Below, piece by piece: positions 33,397 to 41,437 of a stretch of DNA of 64,000 bases. The notes beneath the pieces were generated by a model, which worked only from the letters and a program-made list of their open reading frames with translations, was not told where the DNA came from and ran no database searches. Both the position numbers and the translations under genes were made by a program. The first letter of the stretch is position 1. Each line of letters begins with the position of its first letter. Source of the stretch: JBPYFK01 sp051984675 (GTDB taxonomy: Bacteria; Actinomycetota; Actinomycetes; Mycobacteriales; Pseudonocardiaceae); NCBI GenBank assembly GCA_051984675.1, contig JBPYFK010000118.1:16461-80460 (forward strand), read 5' to 3'.

Positions 33397-34578
33397 TCAC
33401 CCGAACAGCGGACGCTGCGTGAGCGCGTCACGTCGGTGACCGTCGTAGGCCGCTGCCAACGCCTCCCCCAGCGCCCGCTCACCGTGGTGCTCGCGCACCC
33501 GCGCTCGGCCTGCCTCGACCATCCGAGCCGCGTCGAGCGGCGAGTCCAGCATGCGACGGACTGCCGCGGCCAGCAGGTCCGGGCGTCGTGGCGGGACAAG
33601 GAGCCCGGTTTCCCCAGGTACGACCACGTCCGCTACGGCGTTCACGGCTGTCGCGACAACGGGCACCCCGCACATCATGGCCTCGACGGCGGCCAGCGGC
33701 ACACCTTCGTACCGGCTGGGCAGGACGAACACGTCGAAGGCGGGCAGGAGGTCCGGCACATCCACGCGGTCACCCGTCAGAACCAGCTGGGCAGGGGTGC
33801 GGTCCGCGAGCTCGCGCACCCGATCGGCACGCTCGCCAGCACCGACCCAGACACCCACCACGCCCGGGTGATTACCTGATCGGGTGAGTCTGTCCAGCAC
33901 GGCGACGAAATCCTCCGGCGCCTTCTGGTAGGTCAGCCTCCCGACCGCCCCGACCACCGTCGCGTCCGCCGGCAACCCCAACGCACGCCGGGCACTCTCG
34001 CGGGACTCCAGTGTGCGCGTCGGCGCGTCCGCGTCGACGGCGACGCCTATGGTGCGTACCCGCTCCGGTGGCACGAGCCTTCGCCGGACTGCTTCCACCG
34101 ACACACCTGCGCCGACACACAGCGCCACGTCGGTCAGCCGGCCCAGCCGCCGCTCGATCCAGACATACGCCTGCCGTCGCGCCGGCGACTGGAACTCGTG
34201 GAACGGAAAGCCGTGAAAGGTGTGCACGATCCTGGGCACTCCAGTGCGATGAGCTGCCATCCGCCCCACCGCGCCCGCCTTGGCGCAGTGCGTGTGCACG
34301 ACGTCGAACGACCGCCGCCTGAGCAGCGCGGTCAGCCGGCCGAGCGCGGCGAGATCGTCGGTCGGCGCGATCGGGGAACGCAACGCGGGTTCGACGACGA
34401 CCTCGACACCCGCCCGCTCGGCGGAGTCCACCAACGCCCGTGCGCTGCTGCTCTCCTCAAGCTCGCCGGTGATGAGGGTGATCTCGTACTGCGACGGCGG
34501 CAGGGCCAGCGCGCCGCGCAGGGCCATGACGCCGGCGCCACCCGCGAGGCGGGTGACGATCGTGGCTACCCGCGTCAC
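33397..34578 (-). CDS. Glycosyltransferase family 4 (exopolysaccharide locus)
   Basis: 393 residues, GT-B fold. N-terminal half with VVHTHCAKAGAVGRMAA; C-terminal donor-binding half with VGAVGRLTYQKAPEDF, the LPSRYEGVPLAAVEAMMCGVPVVAT region with the family Glu-x7-Glu, and LVPPRRPDLLA. Cytoplasmic or membrane-associated retaining transferase; sugar unknown. GTG 34578 overlaps the response regulator stop (GTGA). Last gene of the minus-strand EPS transcript, as genes run from 46.6 kb leftward. Confidence 0.9.
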   Translation of the reverse strand: MTRVATIVTRLAGGAGVMALRGALALPPSQYEITLITGELEESSSARALVDSAERAGVEVVVEPALRSPIAPTDDLAALGRLTALLRRRSFDVVHTHCAKAGAVGRMAAHRTGVPRIVHTFHGFPFHEFQSPARRQAYVWIERRLGRLTDVALCVGAGVSVEAVRRRLVPPERVRTIGVAVDADAPTRTLESRESARRALGLPADATVVGAVGRLTYQKAPEDFVAVLDRLTRSGNHPGVVGVWVGAGERADRVRELADRTPAQLVLTGDRVDVPDLLPAFDVFVLPSRYEGVPLAAVEAMMCGVPVVATAVNAVADVVVPGETGLLVPPRRPDLLAAAVRRMLDSPLDAARMVEAGRARVREHHGERALGEALAAAYDGHRRDALTQRPLFG

Positions 34579-35309
34579 GGCAGCTCACGGTCCCGGTAGT
34601 GGCGGTCGAACGGGAGCAGGACCCGATCGCGGGCCTGGTCATCCGGCTGATCGGAGGCGCGCAGGCCCGCGGCCCGCGCCACCCGGACCGCCTCCAGGCG
34701 GCTGTGCACGCGGAGCTTGGACAGGATGCTGCGCGCGTGCGTGCGCACGGTGTCGGTCGAGATCAGCAGCTCGTCGGCGATTTCCGGGCCGCCCTTGCCT
34801 TCCACCATGCCCAGCAGCACGTCACGCTCCCGCTCGCTGAGCACGTCCAGCGGCCCCTTGCGATCGCGGGCTCTGCGCACGTCCCCGCGCAGTTCACGCA
34901 GTACAGCGCCGAGCAGTTCGGGTGGGAACCACGAGTGACCCCGTACCGCGCCTCGCAGCACGGTGGCGAGTTCGTCCGCGCCGCGTTCCTTCGGCACCCA
35001 CGCGACGGCGCCCGCGCGAGCGGCCTCCACCGCGCGCCCCTCGTCGTGTTCGCCGGTGAGGACGACCACGTGCGCTCCCGGCCACGCGGTCGCCAGGCGT
35101 CCCAGCAGCTCACCCGTGCCGGACCCGGCCGGCTGCACTTCGAGTGTGATGACATCCGGCCGTAACCGCTCGACCACCTCGGTCACCCCTGGATCGCTGG
35201 TCCCGCACCTCCCGACCACCCGCAGGTCCGGGCAGGTCGCGAGGTGGGCGCTGAGCGCTTCGGTGAGCATCAGGTGGTCGTCCACCATGAGCAGCCGCAG
35301 CACGGTCAT
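34575..35309 (-). CDS. Atypical LuxR response regulator with Glu at the phospho-acceptor site
   Basis: About 244 residues from ATG 35309; ATG 35357 is an alternative with a GAGGGA upstream and would overlap the GT2 gene by 14 bases. The receiver keeps the acidic pair D10-D11, T85 and K107, but the residue equivalent to the phosphorylated Asp is Glu 57 (PDVITLEVQP). A LuxR helix-turn-helix follows (LSERERDVLLGMVEGKGGPEIADELLI, TVRTHARSILSKLRVHSRLEAV). Asp-to-Glu at this site often mimics phosphorylation. It lies inside the EPS operon with GTGA coupling to the GT4 gene, so it likely regulates this locus. Confidence 0.9.
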   Translation of the reverse strand: MTVLRLLMVDDHLMLTEALSAHLATCPDLRVVGRCGTSDPGVTEVVERLRPDVITLEVQPAGSGTGELLGRLATAWPGAHVVVLTGEHDEGRAVEAARAGAVAWVPKERGADELATVLRGAVRGHSWFPPELLGAVLRELRGDVRRARDRKGPLDVLSERERDVLLGMVEGKGGPEIADELLISTDTVRTHARSILSKLRVHSRLEAVRVARAAGLRASDQPDDQARDRVLLPFDRHYRDRELP

Positions 35310-35343
35310 CGCCACAGTGTGGCGTTGGCCGCCCGATTTGTCC

Positions 35344-36714
35344 TCATTCAGACGCATGAGACCGTTCCCTCGTATCAGCAGGAAACTCCCTCGACGAGGA
35401 GACCGCCGTCACCGCGCGGCGGGCCGGACTTCGCCACGTTCCACTGGAGGAGGTCAGAAACGCCAACGGCAGCGTGTAGAGCGCGATCACCGCGTCAATC
35501 ACACGCAGCAGCAGGAAGAACGGTCCACTGAACAGTATCCTGAGTCGCCGTTCGAACGCGGCTACCAGCAGCGTGAGACCGGCGTCGGGAGCAAGCACGC
35601 CGTAGAGCAGCGGCCCTGGACCGACTCGCGCCGCCACGGCGCCGTGCAAGGCCGCCACCGGCGGCCATTCGAGGACCGCGCTGACGAACTCCGGGACGGC
35701 GAGCACCACGAGAAGTACCGGAAGCAGCGCGAACATCACGCTGCTGACCAGCATTTCGCACAGCAGGAGGACAAGCATCCCGGTGAACAGGTCGAACCGG
35801 GGCCGGTGTCGCCGGACCGTCTGCCACAGTCCGAGCGACCACCGCCGCATCTGGCGCACGTAGTCGCGCAGGTTGTCCGGGTCTTGGGTCACCGCGACCG
35901 CCGACAGGCTGAAGCCGACCCTGCCCAGCCGTTTCCGGTAGACCTCGAAGGTCATGTTGAAGTCCTCGATCACCAGACCCGGTGGGTTCATGTCGATGTG
36001 CGGGAGCACCTCGGTGCGGTACAGGCTGGCGAAGCCCGGCACGATGTGCGTGGCGTTGGCATACCGCCAGGTCTGGCCGAACTTCAACAGTCGTTGGGTG
36101 ATCGCGTAAATCCGCTGCCGGTGGCTCACCAGCACGTTGCCGATCGCGGATAGCTCGCGACCACTCGCGGTGGTTCGGACACAACCGGCCACCGCGACCA
36201 CCCCCGGATCGTCGAACAACGGCAGCGCGGCGGCGAAATAGTCCGGTGTGACGTGCGTGTCAGCGTCCAGCAGCATCACCGCCCGAAACCGTTCCACCAG
36301 CCGGAACCGGCTGATGGCCTCCTGCAGTGCGCCCGCCTTCCCCACGTTCTTGCGTGTCGCGATGGCCCGGGCGCCCGCTTTCCGGGCGACGTCCAACGTG
36401 TCGTCGGTGGAACTATCCGAAACGACGTGCACGTTTCGTAACGGCACCACGGCGGCGACGGCCCGCAGGCTGTCCCCGATGACCAACGCTTCGTTATGGG
36501 CGGGGATCAGGACAGCTACGTCATCGATGGCGATCGGTGTTCGCTGATGATCCACAGTGGAGCTTTCAGCTCCCGGTTCCGCCGATCGCGCACGGGATAA
36601 TCGACGACGCGTACGGGTAGCCGAATCGTCCAGCAGCCGGACAAGCCCGATCGTCCCCCACAGCGCGAAATTCGCGCCGAACACCACGGGCGCCAGCAGC
36701 CACCACGGAATCAA
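35344..36714 (-). CDS. Membrane glycosyltransferase family 2
   Basis: About 456 residues. N-terminal membrane helix (LIPWWLLAPVVFGANFALWG), GT2 catalytic domain with LIPAHNEALVIGDSL, LLDADTHVTPDYF (DxD), VIEDFNMTFE and QMRRW, then several helices. It resembles processive, cellulose/hyaluronan-synthase-like transferases and could both polymerise and secrete a polysaccharide. I choose TTG 36714, which forms TTGA with the GH18 stop and has GGGAGG 9 bases upstream; GTG 36732 is the longer alternative. Confidence 0.88.
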   Translation of the reverse strand: MIPWWLLAPVVFGANFALWGTIGLVRLLDDSATRTRRRLSRARSAEPGAESSTVDHQRTPIAIDDVAVLIPAHNEALVIGDSLRAVAAVVPLRNVHVVSDSSTDDTLDVARKAGARAIATRKNVGKAGALQEAISRFRLVERFRAVMLLDADTHVTPDYFAAALPLFDDPGVVAVAGCVRTTASGRELSAIGNVLVSHRQRIYAITQRLLKFGQTWRYANATHIVPGFASLYRTEVLPHIDMNPPGLVIEDFNMTFEVYRKRLGRVGFSLSAVAVTQDPDNLRDYVRQMRRWSLGLWQTVRRHRPRFDLFTGMLVLLLCEMLVSSVMFALLPVLLVVLAVPEFVSAVLEWPPVAALHGAVAARVGPGPLLYGVLAPDAGLTLLVAAFERRLRILFSGPFFLLLRVIDAVIALYTLPLAFLTSSSGTWRSPARRAVTAVSSSREFPADTRERSHASE

Positions 36715-37895
36715 CGCGAAGCTCCCTCCCACGCCCGCAGCGGGATGGACGTCTGGGGCAATGACTGCCGCAGCGCGGACCAGGTTCCCGGGTCCTCAGG
36801 ACCAAACATCCACAGGTACACGTTGCTGATCCCGGCCTCGTGCGCGGCTCGCAGTTTCGCCGCCGAACTGGCCTGGTTCTCGAACCACACATCGTGCCGA
36901 CGGCCGAGTTCGTCGGTGTAGGCGAACCAAGGCGCCTGGTCGGCGGGGTCGTACCCCACCGCGCTGCCGTGCGCGTTGGCCAGCTGCATGGCCTGCGCCC
37001 AGGAGATCGGGGAACCCTTGCTCCCCACCCAGTCATAGCCGTACAGCGGCACGCCGAGCACGATCCGCGACGGGGGAATGCGGGTCTTGGTGTAGTTGAG
37101 CACGTCACGAATCCAGCCGAGCGGAGCCACCGGACCGGGCGGCGAGGTGTTCCAGTGGTAGTCGTAGCCCATCACGCGAACCTGGTCGGCCACGTGACCG
37201 ATCGCCGCGTAGTCCTGCGCGACATTGCGCTCGTCCACGCCGGCATCCGTGGCCTTGGCGAACACCGCCACGGACAGCATCTTGTGTTCGGCGTGCAGCG
37301 CCGCGGCGAGCTCCGCGACGAACGCGCTGAACGCGTCCCGGTCGGCGGCGTGCAGGTCCTCGTAGTCGAGATCGATCCCGGCGTAGTTGTGATCCCGTAC
37401 CAGCGCCGCCACGGACGCCGCGTGCTCCCTCCGCAACCCCGGGTCGTGGATGATCCGGGCGACCGGCTCGTAGGCCCAGGAGCCGTGCGTGACGTTGGCC
37501 AGCGTGGGCATCATGTTCAACGCCGATCCGCGCAGTTCCGCCACCCGGCGTTCCATGTCCTGCGACTGCTCGGGCGGGTACTGGACGCTGATCTGGCCCT
37601 GCTCGGTGAGCCCGTACACCCACGGCGAGACCTGACCGACCGCGCCCCGGTTGCGCAGGACCGTGCTCGCCCCCTGATCGAGGTTCCAGAAGGGAATCGA
37701 CGCCACGACAACCGCGGCGGCCGGGTTCGCCGGTTGGGTGGGAATCCGTGCCGCCGACGCGCTCACCAGCACCACCACCGCACCGATCAGCGCGACCAGC
37801 CATGCGAGCTTGCCCCGCTGGCGGCGCACCCGCGCCGCTCGGACCGCGCCGGACCCGGCTCGAACGCCGTTGCCTGAGCCAACGTTGTCACCCAT
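36711..37895 (-). CDS. Glycoside hydrolase family 18, membrane-anchored (chitinase/YaaH-like)
   Basis: 394 residues. An uncleaved N-terminal anchor or signal (LAWLVALIGAVVVLVSASA) is followed by the GH18 barrel. The catalytic DxxDxDxE motif appears as GIDLDYEDL; VRVMGYDYHW and VLGVPLYGYDW are further family strands. It probably cuts GlcNAc-containing polymers outside the membrane, perhaps trimming the polysaccharide made here. ATG 37895. Coupled to the GT2 gene by TTGA. Confidence 0.87.
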   Translation of the reverse strand: MGDNVGSGNGVRAGSGAVRAARVRRQRGKLAWLVALIGAVVVLVSASAARIPTQPANPAAAVVVASIPFWNLDQGASTVLRNRGAVGQVSPWVYGLTEQGQISVQYPPEQSQDMERRVAELRGSALNMMPTLANVTHGSWAYEPVARIIHDPGLRREHAASVAALVRDHNYAGIDLDYEDLHAADRDAFSAFVAELAAALHAEHKMLSVAVFAKATDAGVDERNVAQDYAAIGHVADQVRVMGYDYHWNTSPPGPVAPLGWIRDVLNYTKTRIPPSRIVLGVPLYGYDWVGSKGSPISWAQAMQLANAHGSAVGYDPADQAPWFAYTDELGRRHDVWFENQASSAAKLRAAHEAGISNVYLWMFGPEDPGTWSALRQSLPQTSIPLRAWEGASR

Positions 37896-37911
37896 TGGAC
37901 TGTCCTCACGC

Positions 37912-38907
37912 TCAGGTTCCGGTGGGTCGGGTCACGTTGACATCGGCGGAGCTCCGCTGTTCCCCGATCACCGACTCGATGATCTCGTCGAGCCCGTATC
38001 GCGGACGGAAGCCGACAAGCTGCCGCGCCAGCGTGCAGTCCGGGATGCGCCGCTGCAGATCCTCGTAGCCGAGGCCGAGCACGTCTTCGTAGGGCACGTG
38101 GACGACCTCGCTGGACGAGCCGGTCAGCCGGATCACCCGGTGCGCCAGTCGCTCGATCGACACCGGCTCGGCACTGCCCAGGTTCACCGCCCGGCCGCGG
38201 GCATCCTCAAGATCCGCCAACCGCACCAGCGCGGGAACGACATCGTGCACGTGGCAGAAGCAGCGCACCTGCTGGCCGCTGCCGAAAACCGTCAGTGGTT
38301 CCTGCCGCAGCGCCTGGCTCACGAACCGGGGCAGGACCATGCCGTAGTGCTCGCTCTGGCGCGGGCCGACGGTGTTGAACAGGCGCACGATCACCGCCCA
38401 CAGCCCGCCCTCGCGCACGTAGGCGTCGATCAGGCTCTCGTCAACGGCCTTGGCCTCGGAGTAGGACCAGCGTGACTTCAACGGCGAGCCGACCACGCGA
38501 TCGTCGTCCTCGCACAGCCCGACCTTGCTGTTCTTGCCGTAGATCTCGCTGGTGGAGGCGAGCAGCAGCCGGGTTCCGTGCCGGTGCGCGGCGTGCACGA
38601 CGTTCTCGGTGCCGTGGACGTTGGTCAGGAGAGCGTCCAGCGTGCGGTCCCGGATGACGAACGATCCGACGGCGGCGGCGAAATGGAAGACCACGTCGGC
38701 CTCGCTGACCAGGTCGTCGACCAGCCCGCGGTCCAGCACGGTGCCGGGAACGAAGCGGAAACTGCGGTGCTCGCCGATGGCCACCAGGTTGTCGAGCTGC
38801 CCGGTGCTCATGTCGTCCAGGCCGATCACGATCTGCCCGCGAGCTAGCAACTGCTCGACCAGATGCGATCCGATGAACCCGGCGGCACCGGTCACGAGCG
38901 CCTTCAT
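37912..38907 (-). CDS. NAD-dependent nucleotide-sugar epimerase/dehydratase (extended SDR)
   Basis: 331 residues. TGAAGFIGSHL (NAD binding), the STSEIYGK triad Ser/Tyr region and YSEAK are intact, with a substrate domain (VRLFNTVGPRQSEHYGMVLPRFV). It converts one nucleotide sugar to another; UDP-glucuronate decarboxylase or UDP-GlcNAc/GlcA 4-epimerase are possible, and the exact product cannot be set. ATG 38907 overlaps the GT4 stop by 4 bases. Confidence 0.88.
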   Translation of the reverse strand: MKALVTGAAGFIGSHLVEQLLARGQIVIGLDDMSTGQLDNLVAIGEHRSFRFVPGTVLDRGLVDDLVSEADVVFHFAAAVGSFVIRDRTLDALLTNVHGTENVVHAAHRHGTRLLLASTSEIYGKNSKVGLCEDDDRVVGSPLKSRWSYSEAKAVDESLIDAYVREGGLWAVIVRLFNTVGPRQSEHYGMVLPRFVSQALRQEPLTVFGSGQQVRCFCHVHDVVPALVRLADLEDARGRAVNLGSAEPVSIERLAHRVIRLTGSSSEVVHVPYEDVLGLGYEDLQRRIPDCTLARQLVGFRPRYGLDEIIESVIGEQRSSADVNVTRPTGT

Positions 38908-40022
38908 AAGACACCCACCTCCCCATCTGTCGGCACGCGTCTGGTCCTGAGCCGCTCGTACAGCGTGTCGATGCGCTCAGCGACGGCGTCGATTCCGTAG
39001 CGCTGCCGCACCAGCGGGACGTCCGCGCGCGGGCGTGGGCCTGCCGACACTTCGGCGGCGATCACCTGGCGCATGCCCTCGACGTCGGCGGGCACCTGCC
39101 GCGCCCGGTCGACGTCCATGCCCTCCAGCGCCGGGCATGTCGTGTACAGCACGGGAAGCCCGTTGGCTAGCGCTTCCAGCACCGACAGCCCGAAGGTCTC
39201 CTGCTTCGAAGACGCGATGAACAAATCCAATGTGGACAGAACAGCGGCGACGTCGTGTCGCTCGCCCGCGAAGATCACCTGATCGAGCACCCCGTGTTCG
39301 CGGGCGACCTGCTCGATGCGCGCGCGGTCCGCACCCTCTCCGACGATGAGCAGCCGCGTTCCGTTCCCGAGCAGTGGCGCGGCGGCTTCGACCACGAGCC
39401 CGAAGCGTTTGTTCGGGTCGAGCCGCCCCAGTACGCCGATCACGTACTCGCGCTCCCCGAGCCCGAACTCCGCGCGAACCCGCTGGCGTGCGGCCGGATC
39501 GAACGTGACCCGGCTGAAGTCGACCCCGTTCGGAATCATGGCGATCTTGCGTGCCGGCACGCCCCACCGCACCAGCCGATCGACCACGGTGGGTGACACC
39601 GCGATCGTGGCGTCCGAGAACAGATCACTTCCGAGGTACAGAGCACGCACGCCCAGTGTCATGCGTCGCCGCTCCAGATGCGTCTCCCCGATGGAGTGCT
39701 CGGTAGCCACAACGACCGGTGTGCCGGCCAGGCGCGCGGCCAACCGCCCGTAGACGCACGCCCGGTACAGGTGGGTGTGCACGGCGTCGTAGTTCCCGGC
39801 CGCGATCCGGTTCCGCAGCCGCCACAGTGCGGACACCTGCGTGTTTCTCCGCATACCGAGGTCGTGCACCGGCACGCCGTCCGACGAGATCATGCTGGCG
39901 ACCTCGCCGGGGTTGTACAGCGTGACCACCTCGGCGTCGTGCCGGGTGTGGTGCAGAAGCGAGCGCAGCTGCAACTCGGCGCCGCCGACGCCCAGTCCGG
40001 TGATGACGTGCAGCACCTTCAC
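38904..40022 (-). CDS. Glycosyltransferase family 4
   Basis: About 372 residues, GT-B fold. It opens VKVLHVITGLGVGGAELQL and includes VVATEHSIGETHLERRRM, IPNGVDFSRV, IGVLGRLDPNKRFGLVVEAA and SSKQETFGLSVLEALANGLPVLYTT, the last with the E-x7-E motif. GTG 40022 overlaps the sugar-transferase stop (GTGA) and has a GGAGGGAAA about 8 bases upstream. The frame is open further upstream but inside the previous gene. Confidence 0.9.
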   Translation of the reverse strand: MKVLHVITGLGVGGAELQLRSLLHHTRHDAEVVTLYNPGEVASMISSDGVPVHDLGMRRNTQVSALWRLRNRIAAGNYDAVHTHLYRACVYGRLAARLAGTPVVVATEHSIGETHLERRRMTLGVRALYLGSDLFSDATIAVSPTVVDRLVRWGVPARKIAMIPNGVDFSRVTFDPAARQRVRAEFGLGEREYVIGVLGRLDPNKRFGLVVEAAAPLLGNGTRLLIVGEGADRARIEQVAREHGVLDQVIFAGERHDVAAVLSTLDLFIASSKQETFGLSVLEALANGLPVLYTTCPALEGMDVDRARQVPADVEGMRQVIAAEVSAGPRPRADVPLVRQRYGIDAVAERIDTLYERLRTRRVPTDGEVGVL

Positions 40023-41437
40023 CGCCGTTTCCCTCCTCCAACGCCGTGGGCGGGCCGGGCAGCGCCCCCGATCGCCGCCCGGCCCTTCGAGGCCCGCACG
40101 ACCCCCCGCATCACAATCGCGACCGTGCGGGCCAGGACCACGATGTCCAACCATGGGGTCCAGTACTCGATGTAGTGGTTGTCGAAACGCGCGCGATCCG
40201 GGATGGACGTGTCCCCGTGCAGCCCGTGCACCTGCGCCCAACCGGTCATGCCTCCCGGCAAGCGATGGCGGTCGTCATAGCGCGGGATCTCCCGCGCGAA
40301 CCGCTCCGCGTACCACGGACGTTCCGGGCGTGGCCCCACCAGGGACATATCCCCACGCAGCACGTTGAACAGCTGCGGCAGCTCGTCGAGGTGCGTGGCG
40401 CGCAGCCAGCGGCCGAACGGGGTGCAGTACTCGGCCGGAACGGTCCAGCAGCCTGCCGTGTCATCGTCGCCGCCACGGCCGACGGTGACCGTACGCAGCT
40501 TGACCATCGCCGCCTGCCTGCCGGCGTGAGTCACCCGAACCTGCTGGAACAGCGCGTGCTGGCCGTCCCGGGCACGCACGGCTACCGCCAGCACCAGCAG
40601 CGCCGGAAAGACCGCGATCAGCAGGACCGTGCCGACCAGCAGATCGAAGACCCGCTTGGTGATCACGTCCGCGCGAGTGTGCCGGCGCAGCGGGACAAGC
40701 GGTATTCCACCCAGCTCGTCGAGGCAACCCTGCGGCACGCCGGCGCCGAGTTCGTACAGCCTAGGCACCACGCACACGTCCACCGGCAGGCGGCGGCACG
40801 CGCGCAACGGCTCTACCAGATCAGCGTCGGCCTCGCGACCGAAACACACAACGACACGAGAGATTCCGTGGCGTGCCACCGTATCGGGCAGGTTCGCCGA
40901 CGAACCGGCAAGGCAACGTGAGAGGCTGAGTCCGAGTTCGGGATGCTCGACGAGCATCTGCGCCACCCGTGCTGCCGTGCTCCCGCTGCCGACCAGCAGG
41001 GTCGGCTCCAGCAACCAGCCGCGGCGGTGCGCTGCGCGCAGCAGCGCGTAGCACGCCCCTCGGAATGCCACGACGAGCGGCGTCGTCGCGAGCGCGAGTC
41101 GGCCGGTCCCGGCGACCGGTGCCCACAGCCCCAGCAGCGCGGCAGGCACGATGGCAGCTACCGCAAGGCGCGGAACCTGGTCGGACACCCGCCGGCAGAT
41201 CCGAAGGCGGTGCAGTCCCTGCCCAGCCAGCAGGGCCAGCACGAACACCGCGTACGCCGTGGACACGGCTGTCACGCCGATAACCGTGATCGCCACTACC
41301 AGCGCCAGGCAGTCAGCCAATGGCAACACCGCCGACCCAGCCGCGGAATGCCGTCGCGATCGCACAGCTGGATGTCCACTGCCGTCTCCCAAGCTTGCAC
41401 GTCCACAGTGGACATCGCCAATATCGGTCGTGCTCAT
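40019..41437 (-). CDS. Polyprenyl-phosphate hexose-1-phosphate transferase (initiating sugar transferase)
   Basis: 472 residues. Four or so N-terminal helices, a CoA-binding-like middle domain (LLVGSGSTAARVAQMLVE), a membrane hairpin (KRVFDLLVGTVLLIAVFPALLVLA) and the C-terminal WbaP/WcaJ-type domain (RATHLDELPQLFNVLRGDMSLVGPRPERP, LPGGMTGWAQVHG). It starts repeat-unit synthesis by loading a sugar phosphate on undecaprenyl phosphate. ATG 41437 overlaps the flavoprotein stop (ATGA). Confidence 0.92.
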   Translation of the reverse strand: MSTTDIGDVHCGRASLGDGSGHPAVRSRRHSAAGSAVLPLADCLALVVAITVIGVTAVSTAYAVFVLALLAGQGLHRLRICRRVSDQVPRLAVAAIVPAALLGLWAPVAGTGRLALATTPLVVAFRGACYALLRAAHRRGWLLEPTLLVGSGSTAARVAQMLVEHPELGLSLSRCLAGSSANLPDTVARHGISRVVVCFGREADADLVEPLRACRRLPVDVCVVPRLYELGAGVPQGCLDELGGIPLVPLRRHTRADVITKRVFDLLVGTVLLIAVFPALLVLAVAVRARDGQHALFQQVRVTHAGRQAAMVKLRTVTVGRGGDDDTAGCWTVPAEYCTPFGRWLRATHLDELPQLFNVLRGDMSLVGPRPERPWYAERFAREIPRYDDRHRLPGGMTGWAQVHGLHGDTSIPDRARFDNHYIEYWTPWLDIVVLARTVAIVMRGVVRASKGRAAIGGAARPAHGVGGGKRR

